A stretch of DNA of 33,594 nucleotides from CAG-390 sp045531455 (GTDB taxonomy: Bacteria; Bacillota; Clostridia; Oscillospirales; CAG-272), in assembly GCA_045531455.1 (NCBI GenBank), contig JAZSEA010000115.1:1-33594 (forward strand), written 5' to 3'. Numbering within the stretch: position 1 is the first letter of the stretch; every line of letters starts with the position of its first letter. The notes under the pieces are model-generated. The model was not told the DNA's origin, made no database searches, and worked only from the letters and a program-made list of their open reading frames with translations. Positions 1 through 7,029 of this stretch are shown one piece after another. The position numbers and the translations under genes were made by a program.

Positions 1-82
1 AGTACTTTTTTGCTTATTATGTTATAATACAATACTAAAACTCTATGTACTGTACATAATTATTGCAGTAACCCGCATCTTT

Positions 83-113
83 CTGTCCACTGTCCACTAA
101 CCGCTGTCCACTA
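83..113. repeat. CTGTCCA heptamer array
   Basis: Four 7-nt units run head to tail: two exact CTGTCCA copies, one diverged CTAACCG, one more CTGTCCA, then a partial CTA. It lies upstream of the first surface-protein promoter. The rest of 1-120 is AT-rich and shows nothing else I can support. The layout (two exact units, one variant, one exact, a short tail) matches the unrelated AGTGCAG arrays at 2312 and 33342. Confidence 0.7.
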
Positions 114-124
114 TTATTGTTAAA

Positions 125-149
125 TTGCACAAAATCTATTGCGCAAAAT
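125..149. promoter_or_regulatory. Candidate operator: paired TTGCRCAAAAT sites
   Basis: TTGCACAAAAT (125-135) and TTGCGCAAAAT (139-149) form a direct repeat with a 14-nt period, ending about 30 nt before the -35 box of the first surface-protein gene. The same decamer TTGCACAAAA occurs as an inverted pair about 30 nt before the -35 box of the second gene (2503-2542). Shared sequence and position suggest a common regulator. No regulator gene is visible in the window. Confidence 0.4.
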
Positions 150-179
150 TGTTCATTTATACAAAAGTCTGCAAATGCC

Positions 180-208
180 TTGACTTTATTTGAATAATGT
201 GTTAAAAT
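180..208 (+). promoter_or_regulatory. Sigma-A type promoter with extended -10
   Basis: TTGACT (180-185) and TAAAAT (203-208) are separated by 17 nt, and TG stands one base before the -10 box (extended -10). The surface-protein start codon is at 255. The same architecture precedes the genes at 2639 and 4511. Confidence 0.75.
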
Positions 209-254
209 AAATTATCTCTACCATTGAGAACACTCATCAGAAAGGAATTTTATC

Positions 255-2312
255 ATGAAAAAGACACTTTCCATCATCATGGCACTTTGCATGGTTCTCG
301 GTCTTTGCTCCTTCTCGGTAGCTGCAGCTCCCGAGGGAACCGCTATCACCGACGCCGCTGGCTTTGCAGCTATGGAGCCCAACGGCACATACTACCTTGC
401 AAACGACATCACCATCGCTGAGCCCTACGCTCAGTCCTTCGTAGGCACACTCGACGGTAACGGCAAGACCGTGACCATCTCCCAGCCTATGTTCTTCGAC
501 TTCGGCGGAACCATCAAGAACCTCACTGTTGAAGGCTCCGTAACCTCTCTCGCAGCAGATGCAGAGATCGTTCTCCTCAACGCTGACGGTGCGCGCGGCG
601 CGGTTGCTTGCCGTGTAAACAGCGGTACCGAGGTTCTCTTCGAGAACGTCGTTAACAACGCATCGGTTTCCGCTATTGGTAACCTTTCGGGCGATGACTG
701 CTCCGGCGCAATGGTCGGTAAGGTTGAGTGCGAAGGCGTTAACGTCAAATTCGTAAACTGCGTAAACAACGGCGCGATCACAGGCCTCAACCAGGTCGGC
801 GGTATCGCAGGTTGGGTAAAGACCGCTGCTTCCGCTACCTTTGAGAACTGCGTAAACAACGGCGCGATCTCCGAGTCCGGCTCGAGCGCATACTGCGCAG
901 GTATCGTTTGCCGTGCAGACGCTCCCATCAACACCTTCACGGGTTGCACCAACACCGCTAAGATCTCCTCCGGTAAGGACCAGGCAGGCGGTATGCTCGC
1001 TTACGCAAGCAAGGGCTCGTTCGTATTCGAGAACTGCGTAAACAAGGGCGAGATCGCTCCTACCGTCGGTAAGGCTGCAGGTATTGCAGGTAACATCAAC
1101 TGCAACGACGCTGACGGCAAGACCGGCTACTCCGTAACCTTCAAGGGTTGCGCTAACTACGGCAACATCACCGCAGGCGGCGACGGCAACTACGCCGCAG
1201 GTATCGTTGGATCTTCTCAGAAGAACCTCAACACCCTCGTTACCAACTGCCTCAACTACGGCGAGATCAACGGTACTCACGACTCCGGCGGTATTGTAGG
1301 TCACTCCACTCAGGCTATCATGAAGATCTCCTACTGCGAGAACTTCGGTAAGGTTACCACCATCAGCGACCAGTACGCAGGCGGTATCTGCGGTTACGCT
1401 TGGGGCACCAAGACCGCTTCCGTAAGCGCAGCTGACGGCACCTTCTCCAACATCATCGAATACTGCATCAACCACGCTGAGGTTATCGGCGACACCAGAG
1501 CAGGCGGTATCGTAGGCTCTACCGGTACCTCCAACTCCCGCGGTATCTCCCTCGTTAACTACTGCATCAACCTCGGTAACGTAACTCTTATGGCTACCAA
1601 GGATAACTTCTCCCTCAACTGCGCATCCGGTATCATGGCATACGGCTACGGCACAGAAGAGGAAGCTTATCCCATGATCACCAACTGTGTAACCGTTGGC
1701 GATATCACCGCTAAGAACGCAAGCGGCAATGGCGGAACCGCAGGCTACTTCCTCGGTTACGTTAACTCCACTCTCGCAGTTGTTCAGAACAACGTAGCTC
1801 TCGGCACCCTCACCTCCGAAGGCGGCTTCATCGCGGCTCTCGGCAGAAACAATGAGCGTGAGTTCAAGGCTGAGAACCTTACCGGCAACGCTCTTCCCGA
1901 GGGCGCTACTTACCAGCTCACCTACGAAGCAAGCAAGGACGAGGCAGGCAACGTAACTGCATTCGAAACCAAGACCTACGAGACCAAGACCACCAATGCG
2001 GCAGCTCTTACCTCCGGTGAGATCGTTTACAGCTTCAACGAGTCCGCAAAGGCTGACGTCATTTATATGACCGTTGACGGTACCTTCGCTCCCACTCTCA
2101 TCGCGGCTGAGGACGGCTCCAACAGCATCGTTAAGAACGCTGACGGCACCTACGGCAACCCCGTTAAGGAGCCCGAGACCACAGAGCCCGCTCCCGAGAC
2201 CACAGAGCCCGGTTCCTCTTCCGACACCGGCGACTCCTTCGCTATCTTCGCTATCATCGCTGTTATCTCCGTTCTCGGAGTTGCAGTTGTTGCAAAGAGA
2301 CGCGAGAATTGA
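255..2312 (+). CDS. Beta-helix repeat surface protein with cell-wall anchor-like tail (paralog 1)
   Basis: The 685-residue product starts with a signal peptide: MKK, a hydrophobic core, and a likely cut after AAA near residue 25. Residues about 30-110 look like a beta-helix cap (GTLDGNGKTVTI). About 110-560 are imperfect repeats of the form GGI-G...F-NC-N-G-I, resembling GLUG-type right-handed beta-helix repeats. A short Glu-Thr-Pro stalk follows (ETTEPAPETTEPG). The tail from about 655 reads SSDTGDS, then a hydrophobic helix and a basic KRREN end, the layout of a sortase signal with SSDTG in place of LPxTG. The ATG at 255 has GAAAGGA eight bases upstream. The neighbour at 2639 is a close paralog and a third copy lies at 10566. 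The role is inferred to be a wall-attached adhesin or binding protein; the ligand is unknown. The long minus-strand open frame over this gene is a codon-bias shadow. Confidence 0.85.
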   Translation: MKKTLSIIMALCMVLGLCSFSVAAAPEGTAITDAAGFAAMEPNGTYYLANDITIAEPYAQSFVGTLDGNGKTVTISQPMFFDFGGTIKNLTVEGSVTSLAADAEIVLLNADGARGAVACRVNSGTEVLFENVVNNASVSAIGNLSGDDCSGAMVGKVECEGVNVKFVNCVNNGAITGLNQVGGIAGWVKTAASATFENCVNNGAISESGSSAYCAGIVCRADAPINTFTGCTNTAKISSGKDQAGGMLAYASKGSFVFENCVNKGEIAPTVGKAAGIAGNINCNDADGKTGYSVTFKGCANYGNITAGGDGNYAAGIVGSSQKNLNTLVTNCLNYGEINGTHDSGGIVGHSTQAIMKISYCENFGKVTTISDQYAGGICGYAWGTKTASVSAADGTFSNIIEYCINHAEVIGDTRAGGIVGSTGTSNSRGISLVNYCINLGNVTLMATKDNFSLNCASGIMAYGYGTEEEAYPMITNCVTVGDITAKNASGNGGTAGYFLGYVNSTLAVVQNNVALGTLTSEGGFIAALGRNNEREFKAENLTGNALPEGATYQLTYEASKDEAGNVTAFETKTYETKTTNAAALTSGEIVYSFNESAKADVIYMTVDGTFAPTLIAAEDGSNSIVKNADGTYGNPVKEPETTEPAPETTEPGSSSDTGDSFAIFAIIAVISVLGVAVVAKRREN

Positions 2313-2345
2313 GTGCAGAGTGCAGAATGCAGAGTGCAGAGTTAA
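2312..2345. repeat. AGTGCAG heptamer array, copy 1
   Basis: The units are AGTGCAG, AGTGCAG, AATGCAG, AGTGCAG and a closing AGTTAA. The array starts on the final A of the stop codon of the preceding gene. The same 34-nt string recurs at 33342-33375, and with one added unit at 33384-33424. A 9-bp hairpin follows at 2350-2371 (arms AATTTTCGC/GCGAAAATT). No coding role is apparent. Confidence 0.85.
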
Positions 2346-2432
2346 GCAAAATTTTCGCTGAAGCGAAAATTGAAGATCAATAATTTTGTGCTGTGCTGAT
2401 AAGATTTTGTACTTACGATAATTAAACAATCT

Positions 2433-2467
2433 ACTCGGATATTTCGAATCGTTCGGAATATCCGAGT
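2433..2467 (+). terminator. Rho-independent terminator after paralog 1
   Basis: ACTCGGATATT (2433-2443) pairs with AATATCCGAGT (2457-2467). The inner TCGAA/TTCGG bases extend the stem to about 16 bp with a TCG loop. TTTTATTG follows. It lies about 120 nt after the stop at 2312, with the heptamer array in between. Confidence 0.75.
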
Positions 2468-2502
2468 TTTATTGTAGAGTGACAACCAGCGACCTCGTTT
2501 GT

Positions 2503-2542
2503 CATATTGCACAAAAACGGCATACCACTTTTGTGCAATATG
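2503..2542. promoter_or_regulatory. Inverted repeat with TTGCACAAAA arms, candidate operator
   Basis: CATATTGCACAAAA (2503-2516) and TTTTGTGCAATATG (2529-2542) are perfect 14-bp inverted arms around a 12-nt spacer. The repeat ends 31 nt before the -35 box of the next gene and shares TTGCACAAAA with the direct repeat at 125-149. It lies upstream of the predicted transcription start, which favours a DNA operator over an RNA structure. The remainder of 2313-2638 is accounted for by the heptamer array, terminator and promoter. Confidence 0.5.
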
Positions 2543-2572
2543 GATATTTTTTAAACTAAATATTATAATTTC

Positions 2573-2601
2573 TTGACTTTTTTTCTTTATTGTGATAAAA
2601 T
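2573..2601 (+). promoter_or_regulatory. Sigma-A type promoter with extended -10
   Basis: TTGACT (2573-2578), a 17-nt spacer and TAAAAT (2596-2601) preceded by TGA give an extended -10 promoter. It is nearly identical to the promoter at 180-208 and serves the surface-protein gene starting at 2639. Confidence 0.75.
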
Positions 2602-2638
2602 AAGCTATAATATTTTAATGAATGAAAGGAAATTCATC

Positions 2639-4378
2639 ATGAAAAAGACACTATCAATCATCCTTACCATTTGCATGGTTCTCGGTCTTTGCTCCTTCTC
2701 GGCAGCAGCTGCTCCCGAAGGAACCGCGATCACCGATGCCGCAGGATTCGCGGCTATGGATCCCGCAGGTACTTATTACCTTGCAAACGACATCACTCTC
2801 ACTGAGTCCTACGCTCAGGTATTCACCGGAACTCTCGACGGTAACGGCAAGACCGTAACCGTTTCGGCTCCCATGTTCGTGAACTTCGCAGGTACTGCAA
2901 AGAACTTCACCATCGCAGGTGCTGTTACCGTTGCAGAAGGCTATGCGGGCGCACTCGCCATCAGCTCCGTTGGCGGAACCGCAGTTGTTCTTGAGAACCT
3001 CATTAACAACGCTACAGTAACCGGTCCCGACGTAGTTGGCGGTTTCATCGGTCAGTTTGGCTCTAAAGACGCTGCAAACGGCATCTCTCTCACCGTTACC
3101 GGCTGTGTTAACAACGCAACCGTTACCGGCGTACAGCAGACCGGCGGCTTTGTTGGTTACGCTTTCTTCAACACCGGCAACGACCTTACTACCGATGCGG
3201 GCGCAACCTTCACCGCTTGTGTAAACAACGGTGCTGTTTCCTCCACCCTTGGTCACACCGGCGGTCTCCTTGGACGTTCCGCTTACTCCAAGAACGTTGT
3301 ATTCACCAAGTGTGTGAACAATGGCGCTATCTGCGGCGGCCACAACACCGGAGGTCTCTTCGGACACGCTACCTCTACCGTTACCTATATGACTTACTGC
3401 CAGAACAACGGTACTATCACCAACGTTGAAACCCCCGATACCGATTCCGTATACGCGGGCGGTCTCATCGGTTACGCTCAGGGCACTAAGTTTGAAACTT
3501 TCACCGCAGGTGATGGCTATTACGCAAACAAGATCGAGTTCTGCATCAATACCGGCGAAGTAATCGGTGCTTACCGTGCTGCAGGTATCGCAGCTTCCAC
3601 CGGAGCTAAGGGTGCATTCGGTCTTTCCCACATCAACTACTGCATTAACACCGGTAACATCACCTCCAGAGGTCTCGGCTCTTCCGCGGCTGCTAACGCT
3701 GCAGGCGGTATCCAGGGCTACGGTTACGGATCCGGCAACAAGGAATACGCTTATGTCACCAACTGCATTACCACCGGTAACATAGAATCCAAGGGCGCTG
3801 AAAAGGGCGTAGCTTCTTACTTCCTCGGATACATCAGCTCCGCGAACGCTGTCGTTAAGAACAACACCGCTACCGGAACTCTCACCAGCGCTTGCGGCAA
3901 CACCTTCGCACTCTGCTGGAACAATGCTGCTGAGTTTGCCCCCGAAAACATCACCGGTAACTCCCTCCCCGCAGGCAACACCTATCGTCTGACCTACGAG
4001 AATGCTATCACCGACAAGGCATACGAAGTAGGCGCAACCGACGAAGCTGCCCTCTCAAGCGGCAAGGTTGTATATGAATTCAACCAGGCAGCAGGCACCG
4101 AGGCTATCTACATGACCGTTGACGGCACCTTCGCTCCCACTGTTATCGCAGCCGAAGACGGCTCCAACAGCGTTGTTCTCAATGCTGACGGCACCTACGG
4201 CAACCCCGCTAAGGAGCCCGAGACCACCGAGCCCGCTCCCGAAACTACAGTTCCCGCTCCCGAGACCACTGAGCCCGGTTCCTCTTCCGACACCGGTGAC
4301 TCCTTCGTGATCTTTGCTGTCATCGCTGCTGTCTCCGTCCTCGGAGTTGCAGTTGTTGCAAAGAAGAGAGAGAACTAA
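2639..4378 (+). CDS. Beta-helix repeat surface protein with cell-wall anchor-like tail (paralog 2)
   Basis: This 579-residue tandem paralog of the 255 gene has a nearly identical signal peptide, the same cap (GTLDGNGKTVTV), and GG-I/F-G ... C-N-NG-V/I beta-helix repeats over about residues 80-450. A longer Glu-Thr-Pro stalk and the same SSDTGDS, hydrophobic helix and KKREN tail follow. An in-frame upstream start at 2573 falls inside the promoter, so I use the ATG at 2639, which follows GAAAGGA. It has its own promoter and terminator, so the two genes can be expressed separately. The N- and C-terminal parts are more alike than the middle, as expected of a duplicated display protein whose exposed face diverges. 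Function is unknown; wall attachment is inferred from the tail. Confidence 0.85.
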   Translation: MKKTLSIILTICMVLGLCSFSAAAAPEGTAITDAAGFAAMDPAGTYYLANDITLTESYAQVFTGTLDGNGKTVTVSAPMFVNFAGTAKNFTIAGAVTVAEGYAGALAISSVGGTAVVLENLINNATVTGPDVVGGFIGQFGSKDAANGISLTVTGCVNNATVTGVQQTGGFVGYAFFNTGNDLTTDAGATFTACVNNGAVSSTLGHTGGLLGRSAYSKNVVFTKCVNNGAICGGHNTGGLFGHATSTVTYMTYCQNNGTITNVETPDTDSVYAGGLIGYAQGTKFETFTAGDGYYANKIEFCINTGEVIGAYRAAGIAASTGAKGAFGLSHINYCINTGNITSRGLGSSAAANAAGGIQGYGYGSGNKEYAYVTNCITTGNIESKGAEKGVASYFLGYISSANAVVKNNTATGTLTSACGNTFALCWNNAAEFAPENITGNSLPAGNTYRLTYENAITDKAYEVGATDEAALSSGKVVYEFNQAAGTEAIYMTVDGTFAPTVIAAEDGSNSVVLNADGTYGNPAKEPETTEPAPETTVPAPETTEPGSSSDTGDSFVIFAVIAAVSVLGVAVVAKKREN

Positions 4379-4390
4379 TCAAATACTCAA

Positions 4391-4423
4391 AAACATCCGT
4401 GCCTTCGGGCACGGATGTTTTTT
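4391..4423 (+). terminator. Strong Rho-independent terminator
   Basis: The arms AAACATCCGTGCC (4391-4403) and GGCACGGATGTTT (4408-4420) form a 13-bp stem around a TTCG tetraloop, with a run of T to 4423. It lies 13 nt after the stop of the second surface-protein gene. Confidence 0.95.
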
Positions 4424-4448
4424 CAACAAAGTTTGATCTTGAATCTTG

Positions 4449-4477
4449 TTGACTTTACAACAGAGTTGTGATATAAT
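4449..4477 (+). promoter_or_regulatory. Sigma-A type promoter with extended -10
   Basis: TTGACT (4449-4454), a 17-nt spacer and TATAAT (4472-4477) preceded by TGA. It stands 34 nt before the ATG at 4511. It has the same -35 and extended -10 design as the surface-protein promoters but lacks TTGCACAAAA sites. Confidence 0.85.
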
Positions 4478-4510
4478 TAAGCTAACATATTATGCAAGGA
4501 GATTAATTCA

Positions 4511-6577
4511 ATGAACAACCTTGATCCCAAATACGAGGCGCTGTTTACACCCTGGAAGATCGGTAACGTAGAAATCAAGAACCGTATCGTTATGTGTCCT
4601 ATGGGCGGCACCTCACTTTTCGGCTGGTTCGAGCTCGGCGGCTGTCACTTCGATAAGGAAGCGGCAAAGCTCTTCCTTGAGCGCGCACAGAACAACGTAG
4701 GTCTTATCATCCCCGGCATCGCACCCCTCCGCGACACTTTCTGGGGCAAATGGCTCTGGCAGAATCCCAAAATGTTCGAGGATCTCAAGGTCTTTATGGA
4801 CGAGATCCACAAGACCGGAGCAAAGCTTTTCGTTCAGCTTACTGCGGGTATGGGACGCTCCTGGGCTATCACCGAGCTTGTAGCACCTCTCCACAAGAAT
4901 AAATTCACCCGTGCGATCCTCAAGCCCATCCTTGACACCTCGCACGAGCTTGCTTCCCCCTCTCCTCAGCCCTCGCGTTGGGCACACGACATCATCTGTC
5001 CCGAGATCACGGTAGAGCAGATCCACGAGATCATCGAGGCTTTCGCAAAGACCGCAAAGCTCTGTATGGACGCGGGCGTTGACGGTGTCGAGGTTCACGC
5101 GGTCCACGAGGGTTACCTCCTTGACCAGTTCGCTATCGAGTTCTTCAACAAGCGTACCGACAATTACGGCGGAAGCTTTGAGAACAGATACCGCTTTGCC
5201 GTCGAGGTCGTTGAGGCGATCAAGAAAGAATGCGGCGCAGACTTCCCCGTATCCCTCCGCTACTCGGTAGAGTCCAAGATGAAGGGCTTCTGCGAGGGCG
5301 CAATGCCCGGCGAGGATTACGTTGAGGTCGGACGTAATATGGAAGAATCCGAAAAAGCGGCAAAGTACCTGCAGGATGCGGGCTACGATATGCTCAACGC
5401 CGACAACGGAACCTACGACTCCTGGTACTGGGCTCATCCGCCTATGTATATGCCCGAAAACTGCAACCTCGAGGACGTCGCTCACATCAAGAAGTTCGTC
5501 GATATTCCCGTCGTTTGCGCGGGACGTATGGATCCCGAGACGGGTGCCGCCGCTATCGCGGAGGGTAAGATCGACGGTATGGGCGTTGCGCGTCAGTTCC
5601 TCGTCGACCCCGAATGGATCACCAAGCTCATCGATAACCGCATCGAGGACATCAAGCCCTGCATCTGCTGTCACGCGGGATGCTTCAACTTCTCCTCCTC
5701 GAAGGGTCACGCCAACACCCAGGACCTCACCGACACAATGGGTCTTGCGCGTTGCGCACTCAACCCCGAAACGATGCAGTCGAAGAAATACAATATCAAG
5801 CCTGCCGCAAAGGCGAAGAAGATCGCCGTCATCGGCGGCGGTATCGGCGGTATGGAAGCCGCAATCGTCTGCGCAAAGCGCGGCCACAGCGTAACCCTCT
5901 ACGAAAAATCGGGCGAGCTCGGCGGCGTATTCATCGCGGCGGCATCCCCCTCCTTCAAGGAAAAAGACCGTGCCCTCATCGCGTGGTATAAGAGAGAGAT
6001 CGCGCGTTACTCCTCTATCACCGTAAAGCTCAACACCGAGGTCACCGACGTCAAGTCGCTCGGCGCGGACGAGGTCATCGTAGCTACGGGTGCCAAGGCA
6101 AAGCGCATCCCGATCCCCGGAGTTGAAAAATCGATCGAAGCTGTCGATTTCCTCCTCGGCAAGAAGGAAGTCGGCGAGAACGTAGTAGTTATCGGCGGCG
6201 GTCTGACGGGTTGTGAGATCGCATACGAGCTCTTCCTTCAGGGTAAGAAGCCCGTGATCGTTGAGATGATGGACGACCTCATCGTAACTCCCGGCATCTG
6301 CCTTGCAAACACATCCTACCTCCGCGACTGCTTCAAGACCAACAAGGTTCCCGTACATCTTGAGACCGGCGTAAAGGAGATCCGTGACGGCTCGGTAGTC
6401 GTTGCCGATAAGGAAGGCAAGACCTTTGAGATCGCGGCGGATTCGGTCATCCTTTCCGTCGGCTACAATCCCGCCCCCATCGAGACCAAGGGCGTTCACG
6501 TTATCGGTGACGCGCAGAAGGTCGGCAACCTCAGAAGCGTTATCTGGGGAGCTTGGGATGTGGCAACAAAGCTGTAA
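4511..6577 (+). CDS. Old-yellow-enzyme family flavin/iron-sulfur oxidoreductase, enoate-reductase-like
   Basis: The 688-residue protein has the three-part layout of 2-enoate and 2,4-dienoyl-CoA reductases. An FMN TIM barrel (about 1-370) carries GVEVHAVHEGYLLDQF at 192-207, with His196 and His199, close to clostridial enoate reductases. Cys384, Cys387, Cys391 and Cys415 are the likely 4Fe-4S ligands; the gap before the last one is unusually long (23 residues). A FAD fold starts at GGGIGG (442-447) and an NAD(P)H fold at GGGLTG (562-567). Such enzymes reduce activated C=C bonds in the cytoplasm with NADH. The substrate is not readable; enoates, bile-acid intermediates or other enones are possible. 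It has its own promoter, and AAGGAG precedes the ATG. Its last codons form one arm of the first hairpin of the downstream array. Aconitase X, a dehydratase family, follows at 7030, so a dehydrate-then-reduce pair is conceivable. Confidence 0.85.
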   Translation: MNNLDPKYEALFTPWKIGNVEIKNRIVMCPMGGTSLFGWFELGGCHFDKEAAKLFLERAQNNVGLIIPGIAPLRDTFWGKWLWQNPKMFEDLKVFMDEIHKTGAKLFVQLTAGMGRSWAITELVAPLHKNKFTRAILKPILDTSHELASPSPQPSRWAHDIICPEITVEQIHEIIEAFAKTAKLCMDAGVDGVEVHAVHEGYLLDQFAIEFFNKRTDNYGGSFENRYRFAVEVVEAIKKECGADFPVSLRYSVESKMKGFCEGAMPGEDYVEVGRNMEESEKAAKYLQDAGYDMLNADNGTYDSWYWAHPPMYMPENCNLEDVAHIKKFVDIPVVCAGRMDPETGAAAIAEGKIDGMGVARQFLVDPEWITKLIDNRIEDIKPCICCHAGCFNFSSSKGHANTQDLTDTMGLARCALNPETMQSKKYNIKPAAKAKKIAVIGGGIGGMEAAIVCAKRGHSVTLYEKSGELGGVFIAAASPSFKEKDRALIAWYKREIARYSSITVKLNTEVTDVKSLGADEVIVATGAKAKRIPIPGVEKSIEAVDFLLGKKEVGENVVVIGGGLTGCEIAYELFLQGKKPVIVEMMDDLIVTPGICLANTSYLRDCFKTNKVPVHLETGVKEIRDGSVVVADKEGKTFEIAADSVILSVGYNPAPIETKGVHVIGDAQKVGNLRSVIWGAWDVATKL

Positions 6578-6704
6578 GCTTTGTTGCAGTGAAATTCGCC
6601 TACGGCGAGTGAAATTGCCTACGGCAGTGAAATCGAGCTTCGCTCGGTGAAATCTTCGCCTTCGGCGAAGGTGAAGGAAGATTTTCTCGCGATGCGAGAA
6701 AATC
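6563..6704 (+). repeat. Array of six triloop hairpins joined by GTGAAAT
   Basis: The six stem-loops, each with a 3-nt loop, are:
1: 6563-6587, loop GTA, 11 bp
2: 6596-6608, loop TAC, 5 bp
3: 6616-6626, loop TAC, 4 bp
4: 6634-6646, loop TTC, 5 bp
5: 6654-6670, loop TTC, 7 bp
6: 6680-6704, loop GAT, 11 bp
Stem sequences all differ. Between them lies GTGAAAT at 6589, 6609, 6627 and 6647, and GTGAAGGAA at 6671. The left arm of hairpin 1 is the last coding bases of the flavoprotein gene. There is no T-run, so a simple terminator is unlikely. An RNA processing or stability element, or a mobile repeat family, is possible. Confidence 0.85.
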
Positions 6705-6720
6705 AATTCAATAAATTATT

Positions 6721-6999
6721 CTCTGTTTTTTATTTCAACTAATAATGTTCTCCTCATCCACCGGCGTACGCCGGTCCCCCTTCTCCGCTGGAGAAGGCTT
6801 ATTAAGCAACTGCGAACAACAGCTATAGAGATTATTTCAAGGGTAAACTGCATTATAAATATTATTGTTTACCATAATTGCAAATTGCGAACAGAAAAGC
6901 TTCGCGAGGCTAACAATCAGCCTTCCCCAGCGGGGAAGGGGGACCACACGTACGTGTGGTGGATGAGGAGGATATTCAATCACCCAATAGTATTCAGAA
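6721..6999. mobile_element. MITE-like inverted-repeat element A
   Basis: The left end has TCCTCATCC (6751-6759), the palindrome ACCGGCGTACGCCGGT (6760-6775) and the hairpin CCTTCTCC/GGAGAAGG (6779-6797). The right end has the same modules inverted: CCTTCCCC/GGGGAAGG (6921-6939), the palindrome ACCACACGTACGTGTGGT (6943-6960) and GGATGAGGAGGA. Outer flanks also match element B at 8822-9250: CTGTTTTT and AATAATGT on the left, CCCAATA and CAGAA on the right. The 120-nt AT-rich core has no gene. No transposase or clear target duplication is seen. It ends 30 nt before aconitase X. Confidence 0.65.
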
Positions 7000-7029
7000 C
7001 CAATATAGCAAATTTGAAAGGATATAGAT

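Noticed and set aside
2312..2345. CRISPR array or coding repeats from the heptamers
   Set aside because: Units are 7 nt with no spacers. Open frames through them are side effects of period and lack of stops.
237..2429. A 730-codon minus-strand open frame opposite the first surface-protein gene
   Set aside because: Low-complexity Val/Gly/Asp/Cys product without a ribosome binding site. It mirrors the repeats and codon bias of the real plus-strand gene, which has signal peptide, promoter and anchor.
4613..6706. A 697-codon minus-strand open frame opposite the flavoprotein gene
   Set aside because: No motif of its own, and it runs through the hairpin array. The plus strand encodes clear FMN, Fe-S and nucleotide-binding motifs.
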